From Hexactinellida sp. DTS-2022 (lineage: Eukaryota; Porifera; Hexactinellida): 64,000 bases of DNA. Location of the stretch: positions 1,054,001-1,118,000 of the forward strand of contig JAPNXP010000003.1 of NCBI GenBank assembly GCA_028753945.1, read 5' to 3'. Position 1 is the first letter of the stretch; each line of letters begins with the position of its first letter. The translations under genes were made by a program, and so were the position numbers. Shown here piece after piece: positions 24,678 to 37,205 of this stretch. The notes beneath the pieces are model-generated. The model did not search any database. It saw only the letters and a list, made by a program, of their open reading frames with translations, and had not been told where the DNA came from.

Positions 24678-25575
24678 TTGCCCTCACATCTCCTCTGAGA
24701 GTTCTCAACAGATCTGAACCAAATTTTTTATGTCACTTAGAGGCTACCCAACCACCTTGAATAAGGAATTTTTAAGAAAAATATTCATATCTTCCCTCCC
24801 TAAAGGTGGCAAAAAACTTTAGCCTATTTTAGCCAATTAAATTCGAGGGTTTCCAGAATGGATTAGCTGCTAGCATTCAATTAGTATAAAAGGATTTTAG
24901 TGCCTCTATCAAATGTTAAGTGTGCATTATAGAATGCCATCTGAGACTGTGATTTAATTGGTCGGGAGGGAGTTCATTCATCCAATCAGTTATTTGTGTT
25001 CCGTGTGTCTACCCATACATTTCTAACTGCTAATCTGTCTATTTGATTTCCCAACTGGTCCAAGTAGTTGTATTCATAGTTCCTTAATGATCGTTCATTT
25101 TTAATATTTGGATTCGGTATATTACAGACGGACAAGCTTATCTATAATTATATTTGTTTAAATTAGTATCAATATTCCGGCGCGTTCTGGGTGCTACATG
25201 TCATCATGTGATTTCCCATTAAATAATCAACCTGTGTATGAGGCCTTCAAACGCGAAAACGTTACCAATGTGACAGGCCGTACTTTTTATTACAAAATGG
25301 CAAAAACGTGACTAAGAGAGAGGGGATGCATAATTTTCGGTAATTTTTCGTTACATTTCACAATATTTAAATACAACTGACAAAACATTGGAAAATTATT
25401 TGCATTTTATACAAACGAGGGCCGCAGGCCCGAGTGCAAGTGGTAAGGATGCGCGTAGCGCTTGGGAGCATGTTACTGTTGTAAATCCCAAAGCTCTGCC
25501 ATAAAGTAAATATACTAATATCAATGAATTATACATATGCATGTGTCTTTGCATTATACATATACATGTGTCTAG
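24591..25575 (+). mobile_element. Helitron family A, second copy (opposite orientation)
   Basis: It begins TCTATATATATAAAGTTG after an A, followed by a TG run (24611-24672). It is collinear with the reverse complement of 18600-20489 for nearly 1 kb, lacking the 715-bp segment. Homology stops at 25574, shortly after ACATGTGT, where CTAGT happens to occur without the usual hairpin. It is therefore truncated or ended early. Confidence 0.8.
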
Positions 25576-26155
25576 TAATTCTCATAAAGTTAAATTATCC
25601 GTCCTATTGTTTTTGTTTCTTTAGCATATGATAGATTTTGCTTTTTACTTTCATTTCTCCTAATCCCATTTCTGATCCTATTCTAGAATAATCCATCCTA
25701 TACTTGTGGTGGAGTTGCAATACTGTTTCCTTCTCCTTGTCTGTCCAACGTCTCTTCTATATAAAACTCATAAACTAAATTGTGATGACTTGTTTGTTAG
25801 TTTTTACTTTGCCGACTACTGTGTAGTGGGCCAGTACAGAATTTACTACCTTGGTTAGTTAGTTAGTTAGTGAGTTTGTTTTACTTATCCTCTATACAGA
25901 GAAGAATTTGAACGCTTCCAAGCTTCGAATTCTTCGGACAGGTGTTTCATGGATTACAGATGTGCCCCTGGGGTCACGATTTCTGAGAAAAATATTTTAA
26001 GAAATACTTTGACAATTTGTAAAATATTTCTGTGCCATATCTCAAAATATGTTATGCTAAATACACATTTTGTAATACATTTTTGGAATCACAATAAAAT
26101 TCTGCGTCTATTTGCAGTTCGCGATTTTTCAATTTGGGCTTAGTTTCTGCCGCAA
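25576..26155. other. AT-rich DNA, nothing recognised
   Basis: A GTTA tetranucleotide run (25854-25872) is the only notable feature. Confidence 0.5.
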
Positions 26156-26523
26156 TTGAGGTGTAAATTTCCTTGGTATACTAACACTTCAGATTCAATG
26201 AAACTGTTAAGATTGCTATTTGTGTGTATATATATGTGTACCTATGTATATGTCTCATTAAGTTCCAAAAATACTCGCCAAGCAGGCCTTAAGCGTATAT
26301 CTCTGGCGAAATTGGGGATGGTCACAAACGAGGTCAAGTCCTCCTTTGAAGTGTTGGATAATCTCATTGACTTATTAGAGACCAAAAAATTTGACTTGCA
26401 GGCAAGAATTTAAGATTTGAAGACTTCAATGCAAAGGATTCATTTGGAAAAAAACAGTTTCGAGGAAAAATTGATTTCCTCACAAAGAAAAATTCCAACC
26501 TTAAAATTATATTTCAATTCTTA
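26156..26523 (+). pseudogene. Small coiled-coil reading frame with an internal stop
   Basis: The frame reads about 85 codons, then TAA at 26411-26413, and continues in the same frame to 26523. Both sides of the stop are amphipathic helix-like (EVLDNLIDLLETKKFDLQA, then DLKTSMQRIHLEKNSFEEKL), as in a coiled coil. The first about 40 residues look non-coding, so the real start may be internal or an exon boundary. I do not recognise the protein. Confidence 0.35.
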
Positions 26524-26968
26524 ACGCTACTTATGAGTAGTTTTCCAATTGCTAGAAACTCACAAAAAATGTATTTTGTTTATTGATGCTTCATTAACCT
26601 CCCATTAATATGCAAAAGTCAAATAGACTATATCTCGACTATTTTCACCTTTATATTTACGATATTTGCGTTGCGGAGTATTGTTTTTCATTGATTCAGC
26701 ACTTTCAGATGGATTGTTTGCAGTACCTGGCAAGACTTTGGAGATTCTTTACAAACTTTACACAACTTTCACAAAACCAAACTTTAGAGGTGTAGAGCAC
26801 AGCCACTACCCCTTAATATTTGGCTGTTTCTTTTTGTTTGTTTGTTCGTTTGTATTTCTGTGTTATTTATTTTCTGTCTAGCGCCTTTCAATGGCTGCTC
26901 TTTCTTTTCATTATTGTGATCCTTGCAATTTCTCTTTATATTTTTCAAAACATGAAGTAATCACCTAA
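26524..26968. other. AT-rich DNA, nothing recognised
   Basis: Only short chance frames are present. Confidence 0.45.
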
Positions 26969-28618
26969 TATGGTTTTCTCTTTCAATATGCCTGTAGCGC
27001 AAATATTGTAAATGTTTGCGCCAGGTACCGCCTACTAAGAGGGTGTCGCTCTCGTTTAAAAGTTAAAGAGCGCAGAAAGAATATACGGACTGTCAGAGTT
27101 TTATACGGTTCTTTAATTGCCAGTGTTTGCAGAGAACACGATAGGACAAGTGCTATTGAGTTTAAAAACCCTTCGGGTTACCGATATCGTAATTCCTCGA
27201 ATATATCATATGTGTCACGTGCTCCTCGGCGGCATGACTGTAAACTTGGAACGCGCTCAGTTAATAACAAAATAATCTCTGTTGCTGAATTGATTATCTC
27301 GAATCGATTGGATGTCTTAGTCATCTGCGAAACTTGGCTGAAAACTGATAATAATCATTCTATTTCGATGCTCTGTGACCTTCTACCTCTTCACCAGATA
27401 ACCAGCCTCCCGCGTCCTGTTCGTGGAGGCGGTATAGATGTCATCACTAGCGTTGGATTTAAATCTATAAAGAACAAAAGACCAAGTTATGTTTCTTTTG
27501 AATACTTGGATTTGACTCTGACGACTGGTAAAGTGTCCTTTCGTCTTATCTCAATTTACCGCCCACCACCTTCTGTCAAAAATGGGTTATCCTTTTGTCA
27601 ATTTATTATGGATTTCTCGGATTTAATTGAAAGATTATTTACCTCTAATGATAAACTTTTCTTGGTTGGTGACTTTAATATTCCTTTGGATTCCCCATCT
27701 AATCCACACACTATACTCTTCAATGAAATATTGACAACGTTTAACCTACAGCAGCATGTTTATGGTCCGACTCATCAGGGTGGTCACAATCTTGATTTAG
27801 TTATCACTAGGCAGATGGACTGTGGTTATATTGCTTCAAGTTAAACCTTTCCCGATACTCTTTCTGATCACTCCTATATTATTTTTGATCTTTGTTTTCC
27901 ACCTCCTCAGTTGCCTAAGATAAATATATCCACGAGAAATACCAAGTCAATAATAATTGATGATTTCAAACATGACCTTCCACTAAAGTCATTTGGTTCT
28001 TATGGTGATCAGGTTGACTATCTAGTCGATATGTATAACTCGAACTTACGGGCCGTTTTGGATATTCATGCCCCACTAACACACAAACAGGTGACAAGTC
28101 GACCTAATTCTCAGTGGTATACGTATGATCTCAGAGAAAATTAGCGGGAGCTGCGCCAACTCGAAAGAAGCTATATTAAACTACAAACCTATGGGAACCT
28201 AGTGATGTTCAGAGTTAAATGTCGTATTTATAATGAACTTCTAGACTGTGCTAAACGAGCTTATTATAGTGGGAGATTTAAGGACTGTGACAACGATAAG
28301 AAGCTTTTTCAATTAGTTAATAGCTTAACCGCTCCGAAAACACTGATTCTACCGGAAGCTCTGTCGAATATTTCGCTTGCTAAGAAGTTCTCACACTTTT
28401 TTGATTCCAAAATTGATTCACTTAGGAGAGATCTTATTATTTCTCAGACAAACACTAATTTATCTACTGAAATAACCTGCTGTAGTGTGAAGTTCACTGC
28501 TTTTAAGATACAGGATACTTGTTCCCTGATAAGACACCAACTCAAAACGGTCCTGAACCCTTTGCCATCTGGAAAGTTCATTCTTCTGGAGGACAGATGG
28601 TTTGGTACTTTGGAGTAA
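26969..28618 (+). pseudogene. Non-LTR retrotransposon ORF2, endonuclease part (CR1/L2-like)
   Basis: One frame runs from 26969 to 28618 with only two in-frame stops (TAA 27842, TAG 28142). It contains the apurinic-type endonuclease signature in order: RSVNNK (Asn), ICETWL (Glu), SIYRPPP, GDFNIPLD, and LSDHSY just after the first stop. A linker typical of CR1/L2 elements follows, with GPTHQGGHNLDLVI before it. The protein should nick target DNA for reverse transcription in the nucleus. The reverse transcriptase proper is absent: the frame decays after about 28560. It is a 3'-lost, dead copy; assignment to CR1/L2 is by motif style only. Confidence 0.85.
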
Positions 28619-29281
28619 AGTGATTTTATTAGCTATATCAGCTCGCGTAAAAGTAGCACTTGATAGCTCCGTCGATATGGTTAAGAGTGACTTGTCGAAT
28701 TCACTCCTGGACATGTTACTCTTCCAGTAGATTCAAACGGTATTGACAAATAAGAGATCTTACGAATACGCCCATTGATCTATTTATAAGAAACTTTGCA
28801 ATTTTGTTTACAGTTACAGTTTATGTGATCACAAACCAGCGCATAACATCAAACAGATGTCATACTTCAATTCTATTAGGCAACAATTCAATAGCAGGAA
28901 ATACTTTGAACATTCTGATGCAATCACTATTTGTTTATGCTAATACCATACAATATTTTAAAAGTGATAATCGTCATTATTTATAATCCAGTTTAGACTG
29001 TTATTTGCTTACCTAATACAGTCGCCACTTAACTGGGTCTAACTACCCTCGGACCAGTGACACTATTATCCGCGCAGTTGGTGGTTTATAATATTATTGG
29101 ACACTACTAGAATATAATATAATTAAATCATACTGGCCAACTAGAATTATAGAAAAATAAATGACACTCAATCAATAAAATGATTCCCATTCCCTGATTC
29201 CCATAATAATCCTGCCTAGCATGGTCAACAAATACCACGTTAGTTATTTAATATAAATGAACCACAGGTATAATAAATCTC
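28619..29281. other. Remnant and AT-rich DNA downstream of the LINE
   Basis: No reverse transcriptase motif (such as YADD) could be found, and no poly-A or 3' repeat was identified. Confidence 0.5.
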
Positions 29282-29418
29282 CAATCTCGCGTTTGCACTG
29301 GTGTGAACGCGAGATTAACTAAACTTAGTAAATCTCGCGTTTACACCAGTGTGAACGAGTGTACACCAGACAAGTTGGTGTGAACGCGTGTATACGGGTG
29401 TACACGCGTTCACACCAA
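29282..29418. repeat. Cluster of palindromes built on a GTGTGAACGCG motif
   Basis: A palindrome centred at about 29298 begins AATCTCGCG and ends CGCGAGATT. A second has 18-bp perfect arms (29375-29392 and 29401-29418) with an 8-base loop. The TCTCGCGTTT and TGAACGCG words recur in both directions. Confidence 0.85.
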
Positions 29419-29439
29419 TCTCGCGTTTGCACAGCAACA

Positions 29440-29952
29440 TAAATGCCAGTGTTAGGGGGCTAATGTCACGGAGTGTGAACAAATCAAGATAGGTTAAGAC
29501 CTCAAATTTTTTATACAAGTTCTATACAACTAGTTTTCCAAAAGCAGTGTTTAATCTGCAAAAAACACCAACTTGTATTAATAATAAAGAAGTAATCCCA
29601 AAACTAAATAGATATTCAAAAATCATTACATCAGAAGCTCTCCCCTTCATATTCGTTGATGGAAATCCGAAAGCATAATATATCGTTCACGGCTTCGAAG
29701 TATTAGGCCTTTATATAGTTAAATGCAGCTAGAAAAAAATTGAGAACAATTGTAAACTAAGTAGTTGCATAACAATGTCTATGTTAAATTGAAAAGACGC
29801 TCAAAACTGTATATTAAATGAATCCATCCCTCGACAAAAGAATTGAATATGCACTTGAATACGTGTAAATAAATTCTTAGCTATTTTTAGGCTGGTAAGT
29901 TCTGAGGTTATTTAGAAGTAATCAGTGAATCTATAGAGATGTTCTATAGTGA
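29440..29952 (+). repeat. Left terminal inverted repeat of the OTU element
   Basis: It pairs with 32822-33325. Shared words include CTTCATATTCGTTGA and TTCTTAGCTATTTTTAGGCT. Confidence 0.75.
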
Positions 29953-30374
29953 AATTAAATTTCCTATATGGAACATCGCTATTTCAAAAGTCCCATAAGG
30001 GGATTTCTTCTTACTCCACCTGCTAGGTGTGTGGATTTCAAGATCATTATTTCCTAAAGACTTAACAATAAGATTCGCACTCGGGCTAATCAACAGAGCA
30101 GTATAGATATTTTCTTCCTGAAGATAAGGATATCGAAAATGAGCATAGTTTCCATAATGCGCATCACAGAATCATTTTCATGTTAAAAGAAGATGAGATC
30201 CTTCTTAATCTGTTTTCTAAGATTTAAAGATAACAGGTTTACAGAGTAGTTAGACGGTTTACATTCTTGAATTATGACTTAAATATTTTTTTTATTATAT
30301 CAAATGTATAGTTCCATTTGTTGTTTTCAGTATTCTAAAATTACAACATGTTTCATTTTACCTTGAATGACATT

Positions 30375-30645
30375 GTATAACAATGGAATTCGCTAAAATA
30401 TTCAAAGTTCACGACTGTTTCGTGAGCTTAGATTTCCATAATTTATTCTACAACATTGATCTATAACCTGTCAAAATTTCTCGTTGTTGTTTGATGAGCA
30501 TTTCGCTTACCTGAGTATTAAATTTTAATAATTTGAACAATTTTGGGCATAAGAGCATTTTCTCCCTGTTAAAATTAAAATGCATCTGTGTAACAGTATA
30601 TCGGTATCGAATTATATATTTAGCAAACTAATTTTGCATATATTA
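30375..30645 (+). repeat. Dispersed repeat E, copy 2
   Basis: Direct match to 17560-17827, inside the OTU element. Confidence 0.7.
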
Positions 30646-31541
30646 AATACAAAATACCCACGTTTCCTCACTTTGTGTTGCTATGAAAATTCAGAACTAA
30701 CATTCTCTACTATTCGGTGGTAAATATTATTGGTTACTCAAATGTATGGCAAATACTGTATAATAAGAACAACTGAGCACTTAACCGTTTCCCCAGCAGG
30801 AAAACATTATGATATTTACCCAAAACGCATCTCAACAATAAAATTATATTAATGTAAATGATATGTCATTTAGTTCCACATTCACATACCTTGCTGTAAC
30901 TTGGAAAGTTTATAATCTAGAGAGTCAAACTTTGTCTTGAAAAATATCTAATACGAAAGGGTATTATGAATAAAACTAACATGCCAAAGTACTGTTTCCA
31001 TTTCCAGGGGAACCTTAGCCTTGAAATGGAACAGCGCCTCCAGTTGCACTCCCTCCTTTGATGTGCTAACGCCGCCACTGCCTTCATGTAGGCCTAAGAG
31101 AGATCCGCGCATCCCAGGTAATGTTGCTTTTATAATCCTTTTCCAAAATAAACTAAAAATAGTACATTTACTAAAAATACCAAAATTAGTTTAAAAATCG
31201 TTTTGAGGATACCATAGAGTTTAAATTCTACTGAATATGCACCTGTCGGGATATTCGATTTGGTTGATAAGCGTTTGGAAAATGAAGAGTATCTACATAC
31301 ATTAATCTTCACTAAATATCCTACTTGAATAAGAAAGGGACGCATTTCAACTAAGCGACAAGTATCTCATGCAAGAATCAACACAAAGAGTATATCCAAC
31401 ACTAAAACACAGAAATTCCTTATTCCCTACTTAGTCAAGCACGAAAGATTTTAGTTATTTTCTACGTTTCGCTGACATAATAGAAATGGAAATTACACTC
31501 TATAAAGCTGTAGCGCGAAATTTCGACGGAATTTACAACTA
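30646..31541. other. AT-rich DNA with a hAT-like end
   Basis: GCTAACGCCGCCACTG (31058-31080) resembles a right-hand hAT terminus. No partner was seen. Confidence 0.4.
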
Positions 31542-31992
31542 CAGTAGAACCTCCCCATCCCGGGCTGCCTCGTCAGGAGGATGCCCGGATCTTAGAATTT
31601 TCCAGGAATCGGAAATAATCATAATTTATATGTATAATCAACTAGTGTTTATGTTCTGATGTCTCAATACCCATTGTATAACGTTATAACCTGATACGCA
31701 CCTACAAAATCTGATCTAAGTCTAAGTTTACCTAAAGAGTTCATAAATTACGGATATGAATCTTATATATAGTAGTGAGATTACTATATGGCCAAATTCA
31801 AAGCAATATTTACCGCCCAGATAAGGGTGTTTCTACTTTTAGAAACATGTTTGACATACAAATCTGCAAAGATAAACTATATTTTGGGCTAATTCCCAGA
31901 AGAATGGCTAATGAATTTTAATTTATACAAAAAGGTTGCCCGGTTTAAGGATGTGCCCGGTTCTGAGAGTTCCGGAAAGGGGGGTTCTACCG
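31542..31992. mobile_element. Tigger-like MITE (451 bp)
   Basis: CAGTAGAACCTCCCC at the left and GGGGGGTTCTACCG at the right are inverted, with TA outside each. GCCCGG motifs recur near both ends. It is non-autonomous. Confidence 0.78.
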
Positions 31993-32096
31993 TAGAACCA
32001 ATATCATGGAAGGAAGATTATGCTAATAAATTAACCCCTAAACAGATTATGCTTTACTTTATCAAACCCTTTTAATAGCGTTGGGATGTTACTTAG

Positions 32097-32677
32097 CGAT
32101 TTGAACCTTGCGAAGCGGAACATATCGAAGGAGATGGTAATTGTCTATCTCGATTCATATCCAAATTAATTACTTGGAGTGAAAACAGCCACCTACATCT
32201 TCGTTCCATCATCTCTCGCTTTATCGGCAGTGAAGGAACAAGGAAACTAGAATGCTATTTTAAAAACAAACATACGTGTGAATACCTTAGCACACAAAGA
32301 CTTATGAATCGTGAATCCATTGGGGAACAGATGTGGAAATTTATGCTGCTCCTTCTATTCTTGATTCCGATGTCTACATTGCCAATAACTTCTACACAAC
32401 GAATGATTCATTAATTCGCGAGGTGCGTTGGAGTTTACACAGAGCCACAGATAACCCTACAGCCATCCTTTATATCCAAAATAACTTCGACCACTATCAA
32501 CCTGTCTTATCAATGCTGATCACGAATTACAAGACTTATATTACTATTTCAGATGATGTCCAACGAATGAATAACAGCTCACAACAATCTATCGAAAGCG
32601 CTCCAAGGCAAGGTACATCGAACTTTGTGGGGACCTCTGCTCGAGGTTATCAGGCAACGCAATCCCATTCGTGGTGA
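32097..32677 (+). pseudogene. OTU-domain cysteine protease, frameshifted
   Basis: The frame opens at 32097 without a clear start codon. EGDGNCLSRFISKLI contains the OTU catalytic Asp-Gly-Asn-Cys box, followed by HLHLRSIISRFIGS. Near 32325 the frame shifts by one base and the domain continues as WGTDVEIYAAPSIL and IQNNFDHYQPVL, where the His would be the catalytic base. Family members cleave ubiquitin chains; here the role in the element is unknown. The N-terminus is missing and the frameshift makes it inactive. Identity as OTU rests on the DGNC box, the WGTD segment and the terminal His in correct order. Confidence 0.72.
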
Positions 32678-32821
32678 GCCCAGAATATGGAAACGTGAGC
32701 TGCAACGGTATATCCCCAATGGCGAAAGACGAGCTGTTATATACGATCTACGATTCAAAAGACTGATGACTACTTAATTATAGGAAATTAACGCGCCATA
32801 TTTAAATAGAAAACTGATAAA

Positions 32822-33325
32822 TCACTATAGAACATGTCTATAGATTCTCTGAATACTTCTAACTAACCTCAGAACTTGCTCAGCCTAAAAATAGCTAAGA
32901 ATTTATTAATTCAAGTGCATATTGAATTGTTTTGTGTAGGTATGGATTCTTTTAATATACAGTTATTTGCGTCTATTCAATATAACATAGATAGTGTCAA
33001 GTTTCTATTTAGTTTCTGAATTGTTCTAGAATATTCTCTAGCTCAATTCAACTATATAAAATCATAATCTTTCGAAGCAGTGAACCATAGCATGTGATTT
33101 CGAAATTTCTTCAACGAATATGAAGGGCAGAGCGTCTGAGGTGGGGATCTTTGAATATATATTTAAGATTCTCTATTATTAGTCGAAGTTTGGTGTTTTT
33201 TTGCTTTTTCTCTAACTGATTTTTAAATGTTAGTGGTATACAACTTGTAGAAAAAATTTGAGCTCTTAACGTATCTTGATTTCGTCAAACTCCGTGACAT
33301 TAGCCCCCAAACACCCGCATTTATA
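32822..33325 (-). repeat. Right terminal inverted repeat of the OTU element
   Basis: It is the complement of 29440-29952 and ends near ACTCCGTGACATTAGCCCCC. Confidence 0.75.
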
Positions 33326-33429
33326 TTATATTGAGAAAAAGGCAGTAAAGTATCCCCACACGATTAAATTTACGAAGTAGTATTCGATAACTATACCATC
33401 TAACTTAAAATGGATTAATGATGTTAATA

Positions 33430-34220
33430 GGAATTTGGAAATAAGCTCTAGCTTATTATTTAATTACAAAGTTATGGTTTCATTTCTGAAATGACACCAC
33501 CATATATGGGTATTAAATTTATAGAAGAGTGACCATTTGGTTACTATTCTCATTTGTTCTTCCAACTGAGTTTGTCGTGGGATATTGATGTGAATTGATG
33601 GTTAGATTTAAGCTCTAGAGTTTATACTTTCGTTGATATAAATTTTGCTGTGTCATCAAAATTGGGCACATTACATGCCCATATAAGGAACAGTTTGAAA
33701 ACGAAGCGTGTTAGGGTCCCAAATGTATTATGAACGGATAGGAAGTCGGTAATTGGGAGCATTTTGAGACGTTTCTTTTTATTATAGTTGCTCGGGTGAC
33801 TGAGAAAAAAAATGGACAAGAAAACTTACCCTCGAATGAGAATATAGAACATAATTGCTAAGATTTTCACTTTTTGCACATTTTTTTAATCAATTTTTGT
33901 TTATTTTCGTCAGTGATTGCTAGGATAGAGTAATGATACCACCAATCCTACCATTGGTGACGAATACAGTACTGATAATAGTTCAAAGTGGAGAAACCAG
34001 TGATCCGCTGTACAAAATAGATCATAACTCAGAAAATACGCGTGGACTAGACTCAAAACCATATACAAACGTTAGTTATGGTCCTTCGGCAGTGTTTGGT
34101 ACCAAAAAAAAAGGGGTTATGTGTCTTTTGGATCGAAATTTCCGATTTTTTCCCTATAATAACACCCGAATTCGCGAATTGGAGCAGAATATTTTCAAAT
34201 ACCTCATTATAGGAAATTAA
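33430..34220 (+). repeat. Dispersed repeats D (copy 3) and C (copy 2), adjacent
   Basis: Bases 33480-33800 match the repeat D copies at 9015 and 11020. Bases 33822-34135 match repeat C at 96-400. Their adjacency here suggests C and D are parts of one longer old element. Confidence 0.68.
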
Positions 34221-34300
34221 CGCGCCATGAAATTAACCCGAATTTCTCCAAATCGCGTTAATTTCCTTTGCGTTAATTTCCATGACCTTAATTTCCTGCA
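34196..34300. repeat. Cluster of GGAAATTAACGCG repeats
   Basis: GAAATTAACGC occurs forward at 34206 and in complement at about 34250 and 34265; another forward copy is at 32783. They could fold into a hairpin. Confidence 0.6.
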
Positions 34301-34761
34301 ACGTATTTAGCAAAAGTATAATGGATGACAAACTTCCGAGCTACTTATTTTCAGATGTGCAACTAGTTTGAAAGGATATCCACATCTATCAAGTAGATTG
34401 GAAGCCTATTAGGACTTAAATGTTCTTTGGACTAGTTTATTAACTCACAAATCTATAATTTGGGATCAAGTTTATAAATTCTAATTGAGGATATCATTTT
34501 TCAATAACGACTATTTTGAGTATTATTCTAAACTTTGATTATACTCTAGCTTGACACCTCTCAGAGGGCCCCCACTGTTGTGAGTTATATTTTTTCGATA
34601 AAGATTTCATATTTTTTCATTTCTTGATCAAGAGGAGCTATCCATTTACTATTCCTGCAGCGCCTCATATGGCGCCTCGGAAGGCCCGAAAGTTTAGAAG
34701 GTTAGCAAACTACCGATAGTTGTTCTTATGTTATCTTTTACGCTCACAAATATTACTACAG
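34301..34761. other. AT-rich DNA, nothing recognised
   Basis: No supported feature was seen. Confidence 0.5.
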
Positions 34762-34769
34762 TCAGGGGG

Positions 34770-35159
34770 CAGTGTTCCCCCTAAACCTTTTGACCGGCCG
34801 GCTGGCCGGTCAAAACGCCAATTTAATCACCCAGCGGCCGGTCAAATAGACTCTGCAGCCGCTAATAATGACTTCCAAAATGTCTTTTTCACCCCTCAAA
34901 ATCGAAAGCAAGACCATTTACCGGGATGGGGGAATTGTTCCTATTTAATTTGAAGGTTGCGTGAGTAAGTCGGCATAATAAAAGCACGCCTTTTACAGTT
35001 TTAGCGTGAGAGCCTCATATACCCCCGTATTGTATTAATGTGTTGAAAAAGTGTCGTATTCTCCAGCCGTTTATTGTCCTTTTTGAAATTTATCAGTCGA
35101 TGAAGCTGGCACGAGGCCGGTCGAATGAGACCCATAAATCGGCTTAGGGGGGACACTTG
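34770..35159. mobile_element. hAT-type MITE (390 bp)
   Basis: CAGTGTTCCCCCTAA at the left mirrors TTAGGGGGGACACTTG at the right. Flanks TCAGGGGG (34762-34769) and TCAGGGGT (35160-35167) agree at seven of eight bases. GGCCGG motifs lie near both ends. Confidence 0.78.
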
Positions 35160-35656
35160 TCAGGGGTAGTTATTAATACTTTCAGGATTTCCGAAAATAT
35201 TATGTTTTTATTGTAAAGACTTTCCAAAAAGGAAGTGGACTGACTATCCCATTGGGACCAGAGGGTTAGTTCAAAATACACGAGTGTTCATAATGAGCGA
35301 CTCTGATTATAATTGAAGTGACGGTTTGTTCCTTTTAAAACATTTAAAATTACCACTCTTCCGACCAGTTTCGTTATTTATGCAGCAAAAATATCATGCC
35401 TCCATAATATAAATTTAGCATCACTTTGTCTGCACACTGCAATTTTATTTTTTTGTGCATGTCATTTTGGCAAAAAATATAGTTGACGTAGTAATTAACT
35501 AGCTAAACAAGGTATTAAACTAGAATGTACCAAAGCGTAATCGGCACAGTTAAAATTAATGAGTATTCAGTCAGGGGGTCGCGTAATATTAATTCGCATT
35601 TTGATCAAAATTTCCTTGCGAACACTAGCGAATTTGCTATTGATGAATGGAATTAA

Positions 35657-36351
35657 GGTTCAGGTATACTCTAGAGTACTTCTACCATAAGTATTTACCC
35701 GAATGAATTAATTTTTTTACAGCGGATTTACTTGATCCTCAGGATGCCAAAAATACAATAATATTGGCAAATAAACTAATAGAGGAAAATTCTTTTTTTT
35801 AATTTTACCATTTTTGCGGAATTAATCAATCAGAAAAGATTAACAATACCAAGAATATTATTGATGAAATGTGTTTAGCTGGATGTAATATAACTTTTGA
35901 TGTACAGGAATTGTGAATATCTACATTTTTCTGGATTTCAAATACTTTTATGTGATGTCGATTTTCAAATGAATATTTTCCTCATCCAAAATACAAAAAA
36001 CAGATGAACTATTCATATTAGGGTAAATCGCAGGACTGAAAAGTTGTATCTTTACGAGATCTCTCCGAAACCGTTGAGTTTTTGATTCTACTACCAAAAT
36101 TGACAAAATGACTGCTTCCGCAATACTGAAAATGTTAGTTTTGAGATTGCGGCTTTTGAAAAAAAAATTTACGGCAATTATTCCTAAATTGAGGTGACCA
36201 AAGTGTGTCAAACTGGAAAAATAATAGGAATTTTTCTTAGAAATCTCTTGAGAGTACTCATTGGTTTCAATACAATCCCAAAATGCAATAAAAGAGAAAT
36301 AGACAATGATTTGGATTTTATCAAAATATTCGAAATTTGTAGAGTATACCT
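35657..36351. mobile_element. TTAA-target element, copy 3, one end trimmed
   Basis: TTAA (35653-35656) precedes GGTTCAGGTATACTCTAGAG. The copy is the reverse complement of the one at 1548. The right end stops at GTATACCT, lacking the last bases and TTAA, close to a Helitron-like end at 36398. Confidence 0.85.
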
Positions 36352-36397
36352 AATTATTACCCAGAGAAATAGACCAATGATCGATTTAGTACATGTA

Positions 36398-37205
36398 CGA
36401 GCCCTTCGGTCTCGGATAGTTTGCGACGGATCGGTACTAATGTTAACAGCCGCTATGCAGCCTTACTCCTTACGAAAAACGTTGATTATAGAGTTAGTAA
36501 ATATCGAATATAGTTATTTACATTCCTTTCTATCATTTTCCATACAATTAACTTATAACTTTGTTTTATTGCTTTGTTATTTTGCAATAGTTTGGAAAAT
36601 ATTCCTTAAAATAAATTCGTTCTGCTAATAGTAACCAAATTTGAAATCAGCCTACTGTTTACCTATAATATCCGTTGAGTTCTATGGTCTAGCTTCATTA
36701 TGAATTTTCATTAATTTGTTTACAATTCTGTAAAGAACAACAATAAATATCCATAATCGAAATTTATAGAAAGGAAATTGAAATCAGCATAAATCTTTAA
36801 CAATAATTCTCGTTGGAAGCTTGGCACTAGTTTAATTTTGATTTTTGATTAATTTGTTTACCTATTTTTGTAAACAACAACGATAAATATTCTTATTAGA
36901 AATTCTTTAATGCGAAATTTGAAATTAGCACACTTGTTTAAGTAAATATCCTTTGAAAGTTAGCCTCTTGGGTCATTTTGAATTAAATTATTTTGCTTAC
37001 GTAGTTTGGTAAACAACAACAATATATATTCACATTAGAAATTCATAAATTCGAAATTCGAAATCACCTTACTTGCTTACCTACTTGCTTATATAACATT
37101 TGGAAGTTAGTTTATATCTCAATTATAAATGCGGTTTCTATTCCTCCATCATCCATCACTTTAATACAATCCGGTCAAACAGACAACACACAACAATTGA
37201 TTTTT
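36398..37205 (-). mobile_element. Helitron-like family B copy, minus strand, with internal tandem repeats
   Basis: The 3' end on the minus strand is CCGAAGGG-CTCG (36398-36401) followed by T. The 5' end is near 37205, with CAACAATTGATTTTTAATAA on the plus strand. Between about 36640 and 37100 lie roughly four units of about 125 bp, each with TTTGTAAACAACAACAATAA and GAAATTCGAAATCAGC-like words. A pogo-like end (CAGTTGAACTCGC, 37207) abuts the 5' end. Confidence 0.68.

Larger units (their letters stand above)
29440..33325 (+). mobile_element. OTU-carrying element with about 510-bp terminal inverted repeats
   Basis: The arm 29440-29952 matches the complement of 32822-33325 over its full length, beginning with GGGGGCTAATGTCACGGAG and ending with GTTCTATAGTGA; I judge roughly 70-80% identity. 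Between them, on the plus strand, is a broken OTU-type cysteine protease. The interior also holds repeat E, a Tigger-like MITE and a hAT-like end. No target duplication could be fixed at the outer edges. No transposase or polymerase was recognised, so the superfamily is unknown. Confidence 0.72.

Noticed and set aside
25572-25576. CTAGT at 25572 as a true Helitron 3' end
   Set aside because: No hairpin precedes it, and the sister copy continues past this point, so truncation is simpler.
27212-27844. Treating this frame as a host endonuclease gene
   Set aside because: Motif order and the in-frame continuation past stops fit a LINE ORF2, not a host repair enzyme.
29440-33325. Polinton/Maverick assignment for the OTU element
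   Set aside because: No DNA polymerase B, integrase, ATPase or capsid frame was seen, and no 6-bp duplication could be set; 3.9 kb is far too short.
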